A stretch of 64,000 nucleotides of DNA, taken from NCBI GenBank assembly GCA_016718405.1, contig JADKDJ010000006.1, positions 124,001 to 188,000 on the forward strand. Direction: 5' to 3'. The DNA comes from Candidatus Rhodoferax odensensis. GTDB lineage: Bacteria > Pseudomonadota > Gammaproteobacteria > Burkholderiales > Burkholderiaceae_C. Positions within the stretch are counted from its first letter, which is position 1, and each line of letters starts with the position of its first letter. Of this stretch, positions 9,549-17,670 are shown one piece after another. The translations under genes were made by a program, and so were the position numbers. Under the pieces are notes generated by a model that was not told the origin of the DNA, made no database searches, and saw nothing but the letters and a program-made list of their open reading frames with translations.

Positions 9549-10142
9549 TCACCGGCTGTCACCGGTGAATTTTTGCATTGTCGCCTCGCCAGCGGCGCTG
9601 ATGCCTTCGCGAGACAGCACTTTTCGCACGGTGAGCCACAAAATCTTGATGTCCAACCATGTGGAGCGGTGGTCGACGTACCACAGGTCCAACTGGAACT
9701 TCTCCTCCCAAGTCAGCGCATTGCGCCCGTTTATCTGGGCCCAACCGGTTATGCCAGGGCGCACGTCATGTCGACGAGCCTGTTGCGGCGAATACAACGG
9801 CAGGTACTCCATCAGCAGTGGCCGTGGGCCAACCAGACTCATGTCGCCAGTGAGTACATTGAACAGCTCCGGCAGCTCATCCAGGCTGGTGGCACGCAGA
9901 AAACTGCCAAAGGCGGTCAACCGGTCGCGATCCGGCAGCGGCGCACCGTCGGCACCTCGGGCGTTGGTCATGCTGCGGAACTTGATCATGTTGAACGGCT
10001 GTCCATGCAGACCCGGCCGGGTCTGCCGGAACAGAATTGGCGCGCCAAGCTGGTAGCGGACCAGGCAGGCCAGCACCAACAAGGGCAGCGCCAGGATGGC
10101 CAACGCCAGCACGGCCACAATGAAGTCAAGCAAGCGTTTCAT
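9549..10142 (-). CDS. PglC-like phosphoglycosyl transferase (undecaprenyl-phosphate sugar-1-P transferase, cassette gene 7)
   Basis: A small monotopic initiating enzyme of 197 residues. It would transfer a sugar-1-phosphate from a UDP-sugar to undecaprenyl phosphate. Features seen are one N-terminal hydrophobic membrane-inserted helix (about residues 5-28), FRQTRPGLHGQPF, KFRSM, the catalytic Asp-Glu pair in SLDELPEL, GDMSLVGPRPLL and RPGITGWAQINGRN. The length matches the minimal PglC-type core, not the longer WbaP/WcaJ-type proteins. The start overlaps the stop of the upstream glycosyltransferase by 4 bp (ATGA), so the two are coupled. It marks the cassette as a lipid-linked glycan pathway. 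Confidence 0.93.
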   Translation of the reverse strand: MKRLLDFIVAVLALAILALPLLVLACLVRYQLGAPILFRQTRPGLHGQPFNMIKFRSMTNARGADGAPLPDRDRLTAFGSFLRATSLDELPELFNVLTGDMSLVGPRPLLMEYLPLYSPQQARRHDVRPGITGWAQINGRNALTWEEKFQLDLWYVDHRSTWLDIKILWLTVRKVLSREGISAAGEATMQKFTGDSR

Positions 10143-11416
10143 GGGTCGATGTCCGCGACGGATCGCCCTGCTGTGTCTGCTGCGGGCACCGCATCCTTGC
10201 GCGCCAGGGCGCCCTCCAACCAGTCAACCCAGCGATCGGCGAGTATTCGCCGGTCAAACTCACTGGTGGCGAGCGTCTGAGCGCGCTGACCCATGGCCTG
10301 GAGCGCGGGGCGGTTGTTGGCAGCTTGCTCCAGGGCGTCGGCGAAGGCGCCGGCGTCGTTGGGCGGCACCGCGAATCCGCATTGGTGCTTTGCAATCAGA
10401 TCGGCCAGCCATCCGGGGTAATTGTTGAGTACTGGCAGGCCAGCCGCAATGTAATCGAAGAACTTGTTGGGGGACGTGCCATAGTAAAAGGCCGGTACGT
10501 TGGCGAGGATTTGCATGCCGAGGTCGGTCGCCGCCATCAGACCGGCCAAGGCGGTCTTGTTGACGGGGTCGTGAAACACCACGTTGTCGAGGCGCTCTTG
10601 TTGGGCGCGCGTCTGTAGTGCTGCCTTGAGTTTGCCTTGACCGATAAGTAACAGCTTGACATCGGTGCGCCCACGTCGCTTGAGTTCGGCGGCCGCATCC
10701 AGCGCGGCGTCCAGACCATTGGCCATGCCGTGCGTGCCGGCGAAAACGGCCATCAAGTCACTGGCGGGTATGGACGGCGGCCGCCAAGGGTCGGCCTTGG
10801 CGGAGAAGATTTCAAGATCACACCCGTTCGGAATCAGGGCGATTCGGGACCGTGGCACACCCAGACGCGCAATCCCTTCGACGATGCCGGGCGACAGGCC
10901 AATGAGTCGATGGGCGCTGCGGTAACTGGCCCACTCCAGCACCGACATCGCACCCAGCACCAAGGGGTTGCGGATGGCGCCCATGGCGCGCGGCAGCTCC
11001 GGCCACAAATCGCGCACTTCGAACACAAACGGCTTGCCTCTGATCCAGCGAGCCATGATGCCGGGGATGCCCGCCGTCAGGGGCGTGGTGGTGGCGAACA
11101 GCACATCGTATCGCTCAGCCAGTGCCAGTCGAACACTGCGCCAGGCGAAGCGCACAAACGTTTGGGCGCGCTTGACGATGCCGTCGTGGTTGGAATAGGC
11201 CAGATCAAACTCGATCACTTCGACGCCGTCGACCCAACCGCGGCGGCTGCCCTGGGCAAAGGGCACGCTCAAGCCGGTTTCGCCCCCGCCGTAGCTGCCG
11301 CAGACCATGGTGACCTGGTGCCCCCGCTTCAACAGGTGGCGCGCCATCTCATAGGAACGGGTGCCGACCGAGCCCTTCGGGGTCGAGAAGTGTTGATGGA
11401 AGTAAAGGACCTTCAT
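10139..11416 (-). CDS. GT4-type glycosyltransferase, WbuB-like (cassette gene 6)
   Basis: The 425-residue product begins KVLYFHQHFSTPKGSVGTRS, a start typical of WbuB-like GT-B glycosyltransferases that add an amino sugar to a lipid-linked acceptor. An EVRDLWPELPRAMG motif sits in the N-terminal half, and IPNGCDLEIF and NKFFDYIAAGLPVLNNYPG line the C-terminal donor site. The ATG at 11416 overlaps the heparinase-like stop by 4 bp; the much longer open frame reaching 11938 lies inside that gene and is not credible. Its 3' end overlaps the PglC-like start. Confidence 0.9.
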   Translation of the reverse strand: MKVLYFHQHFSTPKGSVGTRSYEMARHLLKRGHQVTMVCGSYGGGETGLSVPFAQGSRRGWVDGVEVIEFDLAYSNHDGIVKRAQTFVRFAWRSVRLALAERYDVLFATTTPLTAGIPGIMARWIRGKPFVFEVRDLWPELPRAMGAIRNPLVLGAMSVLEWASYRSAHRLIGLSPGIVEGIARLGVPRSRIALIPNGCDLEIFSAKADPWRPPSIPASDLMAVFAGTHGMANGLDAALDAAAELKRRGRTDVKLLLIGQGKLKAALQTRAQQERLDNVVFHDPVNKTALAGLMAATDLGMQILANVPAFYYGTSPNKFFDYIAAGLPVLNNYPGWLADLIAKHQCGFAVPPNDAGAFADALEQAANNRPALQAMGQRAQTLATSEFDRRILADRWVDWLEGALARKDAVPAADTAGRSVADIDP

Positions 11417-13248
11417 GCGGCCCACTCGTAGTGTGTTGTCAAGGTGCCGGCTTGCTCGATCTCCACTTCCAGCACCGACACCGGGGTCTTCTCCAGATAA
11501 TGCCGCGACTGCCATCCGTCGACTACTTCGCAGCGGGCAATCGGTACGCTGGCTTTCACGGTGAGTGTATGCGTACCATCGGTCCAGCGCTGCCCTTCCA
11601 GGCGCCAATGCCGATGCGGCAGACGCCAGCGCAGAACGGCCTTCTTCTTGAAACCCGAGACATCGTCCACGACGCGAAGGCCAGCGTTGCCGAGCATGAC
11701 CTGACGCCTGTGGCTGCCGCCAGCACGGTCGCGGTAGCCAGCGGCGAACTCGACCCCCGACTCGCGCTGTGTCAGAGGCTGAACAAACGATGTGCCAAGC
11801 CAGTCGCCAAGCAGGAAACGACCCAGCCGCGGCATCTGGTCGCGGTCGTCGAACTGCACGGTATTGTGGCTCGCGGTGCTGCCAAAGTATTGCAAGCACT
11901 CCGGGGCAGCGTGGTAGCTGTATGAGCCGTCGTCGCACAGCAAGTTACTCCCGCGTAGCCACAAGTCGAGATGCAGCGCATCGGCCTGGCTGGGCCGAAA
12001 CCGAAATCGCGGGTAGCGCAGCATGGCCATGGCCGGCCCATGCCGCAGCACTGCAAATCCACAGCCGTCGTCGACAAAGCTGCCGGGCGAGGGAGCGTGC
12101 GCCTGCGGCAGCTCGATGCCAAGCCATTGCAGTGCCTCGTTCCAAGCGCCTTCCTTGGGGTAGGCCTGTTGCTTATTGAACAGTGTCATGGCCAGTTGAA
12201 CGCTGGGGCGGTAGTCGCGGTAAGTGGTGTTGGACAACTGCAGCAGGCGGGCGCCGTCGTTGGCCCCCACGTTGGGCCCGTCACCGGTGTCAGGGCTGAT
12301 CATTTGGTAAAGCCAACCAGTGGCCGCGGCCGCGCGTTGATAGAACGCATTCGAGAACTCAGGTGCTACGACGTGTCGGCGCCACAGCTCTGCCATGCTC
12401 AGGGTGTCGAGCAGCAGTCGATGGTAGTTCAGTGAGTATTGGCTGAACCCTCCGTCTTGCCCGATGAGTCGGGCAGCCCGATTTTCCAGCCACTTTCGTC
12501 CCATGTCTTGCCACTGTCTTCCCTGCGCCGACCCATGGACGGCAAGCCAACTTCCCCCCACGAACAAAGCGGCCGCCTCCGAAGTGCCGTGATTGTTGTC
12601 CTGACCCACCGCGTAATGGATGGTCGGAGCAATGCGCTGCAGGTGCACGTCAACCAGGGCCAGCAGGCCGCTGCTTGAGCCTGAAGTCTGATCCAGCAGC
12701 AGTGCCGCCATGGCCAAGTGCATGACGCGAAGGGAGGCTTCCTGTCCACACTTCCAGTTGGGGCCGCGATAGGGTGGGTTGTTCTCACACCAGTCTGCCA
12801 ACCACGCGTTCAATTGGCTCAGGGCTTGGGCATCTGCGTTGTGGGCGCGCTGGGCAAACGCCAGTACCCAGTCCATGCGCGACAACTCCCAAACAACTTT
12901 GATGTCGCCCGTGGACGGATCGAAGTCCGGTATGTTCCACCAATCGCGGTCCGGGTTTGCCATGGTCCGGCCCGTGAGCGGGTTGGCCCACCAATCCGGT
13001 GGCTGCCGGTTTACCGCGATGGGCCAGCGGCCAAACAATTGGGCCGAGGTGTGCCAATTGGCCACCGGCGATGGCGTTGCGCGCTGCAGCGGCTTGGATT
13101 GAAAAAAGGGCCCTTGTGGCGTTGCTACGCGAAGACGACACGCGGGGTTGAACCGAAGCTTGACGCCAAGACGGTATGCGGTGACACGGGCAATGCTGGG
13201 TAAGCCGAGTGCGAGCGCGGTCCTGATCTTGACCAGGAGGCTCTTCAT
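11413..13248 (-). CDS. Heparinase II/III-family protein (cassette gene 5)
   Basis: The 611-residue product has an N-terminal alpha/alpha-toroid-like region (about 90-370, with WCENNPPYRGPNWKCGQEAS and GQDNNHGTSEAA) and a C-terminal heparinase II/III beta domain. The latter holds SQADALHLDLWLRGSNLLCDDGSYSY and ASHNTVQFDDRDQMP (read as separate motifs). Relatives cleave uronic-acid-containing polysaccharides by beta-elimination, and members in glycan clusters may trim or edit the product. No clear signal peptide is seen, so the cellular location is uncertain. It overlaps its neighbours on both sides by 4 bp, which argues that it belongs to the biosynthetic operon. Confidence 0.88.
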   Translation of the reverse strand: MKSLLVKIRTALALGLPSIARVTAYRLGVKLRFNPACRLRVATPQGPFFQSKPLQRATPSPVANWHTSAQLFGRWPIAVNRQPPDWWANPLTGRTMANPDRDWWNIPDFDPSTGDIKVVWELSRMDWVLAFAQRAHNADAQALSQLNAWLADWCENNPPYRGPNWKCGQEASLRVMHLAMAALLLDQTSGSSSGLLALVDVHLQRIAPTIHYAVGQDNNHGTSEAAALFVGGSWLAVHGSAQGRQWQDMGRKWLENRAARLIGQDGGFSQYSLNYHRLLLDTLSMAELWRRHVVAPEFSNAFYQRAAAATGWLYQMISPDTGDGPNVGANDGARLLQLSNTTYRDYRPSVQLAMTLFNKQQAYPKEGAWNEALQWLGIELPQAHAPSPGSFVDDGCGFAVLRHGPAMAMLRYPRFRFRPSQADALHLDLWLRGSNLLCDDGSYSYHAAPECLQYFGSTASHNTVQFDDRDQMPRLGRFLLGDWLGTSFVQPLTQRESGVEFAAGYRDRAGGSHRRQVMLGNAGLRVVDDVSGFKKKAVLRWRLPHRHWRLEGQRWTDGTHTLTVKASVPIARCEVVDGWQSRHYLEKTPVSVLEVEIEQAGTLTTHYEWAA

Positions 13249-15380
13249 TGCCGACGCAACTGCTCGGCTACGTCCAGGGTGACGCGCGCGACTTCAAAGA
13301 TCTCGTCCGGTGCGATGGCTGGAACGCCTTGCTCGATGGCTTGCAGAAAGGCCTTGGCACAGGCGTTTTGCCCTTTGTCCTGCCGCCACAAGTTGAGCTT
13401 GCGAAATCCCGGCCAGCCGTACCCTGTGAGCTTGCGAAAGTTGTCGAGCTGGAGAATCCGCCCCGCTGCAAACACCTCGATGCGTTCCTTCGGAAAACTG
13501 GCCGAGCCGTTGGCCAGGTACAGAATGGTGCCAAACGAGCCGTCCTCAAACCCGAGTGTGATGCTGGCCTTGTCTTCGGTGACGGCCAGGCCGGGCGAGT
13601 TGCCCATGCGGCGTGCCTGGATCGAAACGATCGGGCTACCCGCCAAAAAGCGCATCAAGTCGATGAAGTGGCAGGCCTCGCCGACGATGCGCCCGCCGCC
13701 CACGGCTTGATCCTGCGTCCAATGGTTGGGGGCAATTGCGCCTGCGTTCATGGTCATGATGAACGACTTAGGTTCAGCAACGGTTTGCAGCAGTGCTTTG
13801 ATTTTCTGCACCTGGGGCGAGAAACGGCGGTTGAAGCCAACCATTAACTGAGGGCCGGCCCGGTTTTCGTGGGCAGCCGCGTAAGCTGCCTGCAATGCGG
13901 ACAGCCCCGGCAAATCGATGGCGACAGGCTTTTCCACGAACACGTGTTTGCCAGCGGCCAAGGCTCGGCTGGCGAAACGAGCGTGGCTGTCGTGGCGCGT
14001 CACGATCGCGACCGCGTTGATTGCGCTCACCTCCAGCATCGCGTCGATGTCGGAGGAGGCCGCACAGAAGCCAGCCTTGTCGCCGTGGATGACCGCGCTG
14101 ATACCGCCCGAAGCAACGATGGTGTGAAATTGGGCGCCGGCGGCCTTGAATGCGGGAATCAGGATGCGCGAGGCATAGTTGCCTGCGCCCATGAAACCCA
14201 GCACGGGTCGCTGTGGATCGAATCGTGCCGCGGTGGCGAGCGCAATGACTCGTGTTGGTGGCCGTTGCGGCGCGGTGGGGTACTGCAGCAGCATGCCCAA
14301 TGCCTGTCGTTGTTCGGCCAGCGCGTCGTACGCCAGACCTGCTTCGTCCAATGCAAAGCGATGCGTGACCAGCGGCTGCGTGTGCAACTGGCCGGCAGCA
14401 AGCATGTCGAGTACGGCCTCGAAGTTGCGCTGCTCGGTCCAGCGGACGAATGCCAACGGGTAGTCGTGTCCGCCTTGCTCATACGCGGGGTCGTAGCGAC
14501 CTGGCCCGTACGAGCAAGACACTTGAAAGCTCAGTTCCTTCTCGTAGAAGTCGGCTCGATTCAATTCCAGACCGGTCACGCCAACAAGAATGATGCGGCC
14601 ACGCTTGCGGCTCATTTGTGCGGCTTGCGTGACGGGGTCTGACGATGCTGTGGAGGCGGTCAGAATGACGCCGTCAACACCGCGGCCCCTGCTTGCCGCC
14701 AATCCTGCGGCAACGGGATCCTCGCCGCGGCCAGGGTTGCACGTGGTGGCGCCAAACTGGCGGGCCAAGTCCAATCTGGACTCGTCAAAATCGATCGCCA
14801 ACACGCTGCAGCCATGGGCCCGCAGTAGTTGCACGGTCAGTAGCCCGATCAGGCCGACGCCGGTGACCGAAAATACCTCGCCCAAGCTTGGTTTGGCCAG
14901 GCGGATTCCCTGCAAACCGATGGCGGCCACAACGGTGAATACTGCCGACTCGTCGTTAACGTTGTCGGGTATCTTTGCGCACAGAGTGGCGGCTACCCGA
15001 ACCACCTCCGCGTGGGGTCCGTTTGACACCACCCGGTCACCGATGGCCAGGCCAGCAACGCCAGCACCGACCTCGATCACCCGACCTACGTTGCAGTAAC
15101 CCAAAGCGATGGGCTCGCTCAGTTTGGAGCGCACCGCTTCGATGGTTGTCAGTAGACCGTCGGTCTTGACTTTATTGAGAACCATCGCGACGCGCTGCGG
15201 CTGTTGTCGGGCTTTGCTCAGTAGCGAGGCGCGTCCAAACTCCACCAGCATGCGCTCCGTTCCAGCCGAGACCAGCGAGACGCTTGAGGCGATCATGACG
15301 GTGCCTGCCAGCAACTGCGGGGCGGGGGCTTCAACGACGCTAGTCTCGCCGTTGCCAAGGTTCTGCAAGATTTGCTTCAT
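13245..15380 (-). CDS. Two-domain oxidoreductase: MDR dehydrogenase fused to Gfo/Idh/MocA (cassette gene 4)
   Basis: The 711-residue product joins a medium-chain dehydrogenase/reductase domain (about 1-370, Rossmann loop VTGVGLIGLL near 173-182) to a Gfo/Idh/MocA domain (about 392-711, loop GFMGAGNYASR near 395, EKP at 483-485). In the MDR part the usual catalytic-zinc Cys region reads SLVSAGTER, without Cys, so it is probably zinc-independent. Both halves should use nicotinamide cofactors, suggesting a paired oxidation and reduction of a sugar nucleotide; the reaction is unknown. It overlaps the heparinase-like gene by 4 bp and is separated from the upstream aminotransferase by 93 bp. Confidence 0.88.
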   Translation of the reverse strand: MKQILQNLGNGETSVVEAPAPQLLAGTVMIASSVSLVSAGTERMLVEFGRASLLSKARQQPQRVAMVLNKVKTDGLLTTIEAVRSKLSEPIALGYCNVGRVIEVGAGVAGLAIGDRVVSNGPHAEVVRVAATLCAKIPDNVNDESAVFTVVAAIGLQGIRLAKPSLGEVFSVTGVGLIGLLTVQLLRAHGCSVLAIDFDESRLDLARQFGATTCNPGRGEDPVAAGLAASRGRGVDGVILTASTASSDPVTQAAQMSRKRGRIILVGVTGLELNRADFYEKELSFQVSCSYGPGRYDPAYEQGGHDYPLAFVRWTEQRNFEAVLDMLAAGQLHTQPLVTHRFALDEAGLAYDALAEQRQALGMLLQYPTAPQRPPTRVIALATAARFDPQRPVLGFMGAGNYASRILIPAFKAAGAQFHTIVASGGISAVIHGDKAGFCAASSDIDAMLEVSAINAVAIVTRHDSHARFASRALAAGKHVFVEKPVAIDLPGLSALQAAYAAAHENRAGPQLMVGFNRRFSPQVQKIKALLQTVAEPKSFIMTMNAGAIAPNHWTQDQAVGGGRIVGEACHFIDLMRFLAGSPIVSIQARRMGNSPGLAVTEDKASITLGFEDGSFGTILYLANGSASFPKERIEVFAAGRILQLDNFRKLTGYGWPGFRKLNLWRQDKGQNACAKAFLQAIEQGVPAIAPDEIFEVARVTLDVAEQLRRQ

Positions 15381-15473
15381 CGTAGCGAATGCGACATGTG
15401 CACGTTGACGGACCAGGCGACGCCATGGTCTTGGACTGGGGTTGCGTGGCGCCGGACCGTGCGTCGGCGTCGT

Positions 15474-16640
15474 TCAATGGCTGTGGTCATGGCAGACTCT
15501 TCTGACGGCTTGCACGACGCGCTCAGTCTGTTCGGGCGTCATGGCTGAATAGATGGGCAGGCTCAGCGTGCGCCGGTAGACATCGGTTGCTACCGGAAAA
15601 TCGTCATCGCGTAAGTCATACGTGTCACGCCAATAGGGATGTCGGTGCAGGGGGATGAAATGCACACTGGTGCCAATACCCAGCCCCATCAATTTCTCCA
15701 CAAAAGCGTCGCGATCAATGCTGAGCCCTCCTGGCTGGAGTTGAATCGTGAACAAGTGCCACGAGTGGCGGTCATTGGGGTCGGCGTACGGCAAGTCAAG
15801 TGGCAAATCCGCAAATTGCTCCCGGTAGACCGTGGCGATGTGCTCGCGCTGGCCTTGCATCATGTCGAGTTTCTTGAGCTGATGAATACCAATCGCTGAG
15901 GCAACGTCGGTCAAGTTGTACTTGTAGCCAGGGGCCACGACCTCGTAGAACCAACTTGGTTTGCTGGAGCTGTAACGGTCGAAGACATCTCGATTGATTC
16001 CATGCAGGCGCATGGTGCGGATTCGGTTTGCCCAGGCGTCATTGTTGGTCACGATCATGCCGCCTTCTCCCGTGGCCAGGGTCTTGGTGGCATAGAAGCT
16101 GAACACGGCCATATCGCCGAAGCTGCCGACGAGCTTCTGATGGTAGGTCGTGGGCAAGGCATGCGCGGCGTCTTCCAATACCGATGCGCCATGCTCTGCT
16201 GCGCATTGCAGCAGTTCGTCCATGTCGCAGGCGAGTCCCCCGAAGTGCACCGGGATGATGGCCTTCACCTCTCCACGATGCTGGGCGAGCGCCTGCTTCA
16301 GCGCGGCAACACTGATGTTTTTGGTGATCGGGTCAATGTCAACGAATACGGGGGTGGCATTGAAGTAGCGGATGACCTCGGCCGACGCAGTAAAGGTGTA
16401 AACCGTCGTGATCACTTTGTCGCCTTCGGCAATGCCGATCGCCTCCAACGCCAAATGCAGGCCGGCCGTGGCCGAGTTCACCGCGATCGCGTGCTTGCGC
16501 CCGATGTAGGCGGCAAAGTCACTCTCGAATCGTCTCGTCTGTGGCCCTGTCGTCAGCCAGCCCGACTGGAGTGTGTGCACCACCTCGTCGATTTCGTCCT
16601 GACCGATGTCGGGGCGCGCAAACGGAAGAAAGTCAACCAT
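15474..16640 (-). CDS. DegT/DnrJ/EryC1/StrS-family sugar aminotransferase (cassette gene 3)
   Basis: The 388-residue PLP enzyme has the family signature SGWLTTGPQTRRFE, EDAAHALPT and the PLP lysine K186 in FYATKTLATGEGGM. It lacks the cysteine-rich insertion of the other aminotransferase at 7615-8844. The two are clearly different subfamilies, so the glycan may hold two amino sugars. The start is taken at the ATG at 16640 (MVDFLPFARP), which has a GAGG site upstream; another ATG lies four codons earlier. The start overlaps the end of the upstream glycosyltransferase by 8 bp. Confidence 0.9.
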   Translation of the reverse strand: MVDFLPFARPDIGQDEIDEVVHTLQSGWLTTGPQTRRFESDFAAYIGRKHAIAVNSATAGLHLALEAIGIAEGDKVITTVYTFTASAEVIRYFNATPVFVDIDPITKNISVAALKQALAQHRGEVKAIIPVHFGGLACDMDELLQCAAEHGASVLEDAAHALPTTYHQKLVGSFGDMAVFSFYATKTLATGEGGMIVTNNDAWANRIRTMRLHGINRDVFDRYSSSKPSWFYEVVAPGYKYNLTDVASAIGIHQLKKLDMMQGQREHIATVYREQFADLPLDLPYADPNDRHSWHLFTIQLQPGGLSIDRDAFVEKLMGLGIGTSVHFIPLHRHPYWRDTYDLRDDDFPVATDVYRRTLSLPIYSAMTPEQTERVVQAVRRVCHDHSH

Positions 16641-17667
16641 GGGGAACCTCAAACAGACTCAAATAGGCCGAATAAAACGCAAGCGCTGGATTGGCACGGG
16701 CCGGCTCTGGCACACAGGAACGCTTCGATTCAAGTGTGGCAATGATCTTTGCAGCCAAATCGGCGGCATCATCGGTCTTGAACAACACTGCGCCCTCTGG
16801 CCGAATGGTGCAGTCCGAACAAATGCAGGGCACACCGAAATATAGCGCCTCGCGCACTGACAGGGCGTCACCATCGGTAATCGTTGGTCGAACAAACAGA
16901 TCGGCCTTGGCGATGATTTTCCAGCCTTCAATGTCCGGCCGGGAAACGACATGAACCCGTTGGCGATTGAGTTGCCGTGGGTAGGCGTCGAGCTGCGCCA
17001 GAAGCGACTCCCGTTCAAAGGTACTCAACTGCGGAATGAGGACGATCAGCGTCAATGTGGTGTTCAGGCGGAAGAAGGCATCCAGAAGGGTGCGCAACCC
17101 ATAGACCTCGCGTCCGTCATCGCGGTAGCTGAGCTTGTAAGCGTTGAACACCAGCAGCGGCGCATCAAACTCTGGCAGATTGAGCTGGTGGGCCAGGTCA
17201 AACCCCTCAATTGAGCCTTGCGGTGGCAGAAATGGACTGATGATCCGCGTTCGCGCAGCGTAGCGGCTCATGTCGGACTCAATGCGCGGGTTGTCTGCAA
17301 GCACCAGATCCACTGAACGCATTGCCCATCGCACCAGTCGTGCACGAAGGTGATCGGCAATCAGTTGCTCCTTGGGCCAGTATTCCGAGTGGACAGAGTA
17401 GACCAGTCGCGTCTGAGACGGCCCCGTCCACTTGGCCAGCGTTGCCAGCACAAGCCCGAGGTAATTGGAGATCTGACAGTGAATCACGCGCGGTGCGGAG
17501 CGTTGCAGCAACTGATACGCCATGAGTCGCAGGATTGAAGTCGGCTTTACATCGACATGCCTGACCTCAAGCGCTTTAATACTCGATAGCCAGCGAATCA
17601 GTCGGTCTGTGTGGACCGTCACACCGCCCACCGGTGGGGGCCTTCGCCCCATCATGAATACGACCAT
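16633..17667 (-). CDS. GT4-type glycosyltransferase (cassette gene 2)
   Basis: The 344-residue GT-B enzyme has an N-terminal acceptor domain starting MMGRRPPPVGGVTVHTDRL and a glycosyltransferase group 1 domain with VVSRPDIEGWKIIAKADLFVRPTITDGD (read as two motifs), DALSVREALYFGVPCICSDCTIRPEG, which contains the E-x7-E-like donor site (its second acidic position is offset). It probably adds a later sugar to the lipid-linked chain; donor and acceptor are unknown. It starts 3 bp after the flippase-methyltransferase stop and overlaps the next aminotransferase start. Confidence 0.87.
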   Translation of the reverse strand: MVVFMMGRRPPPVGGVTVHTDRLIRWLSSIKALEVRHVDVKPTSILRLMAYQLLQRSAPRVIHCQISNYLGLVLATLAKWTGPSQTRLVYSVHSEYWPKEQLIADHLRARLVRWAMRSVDLVLADNPRIESDMSRYAARTRIISPFLPPQGSIEGFDLAHQLNLPEFDAPLLVFNAYKLSYRDDGREVYGLRTLLDAFFRLNTTLTLIVLIPQLSTFERESLLAQLDAYPRQLNRQRVHVVSRPDIEGWKIIAKADLFVRPTITDGDALSVREALYFGVPCICSDCTIRPEGAVLFKTDDAADLAAKIIATLESKRSCVPEPARANPALAFYSAYLSLFEVPHG

Positions 17668-17670
17668 AGT

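Noticed and set aside
11413..13248. Heparinase-like gene as the missing Wzy polymerase
   Set aside because: It has no membrane helices and carries clear heparinase II/III motifs, so it cannot be a Wzy-type polymerase.
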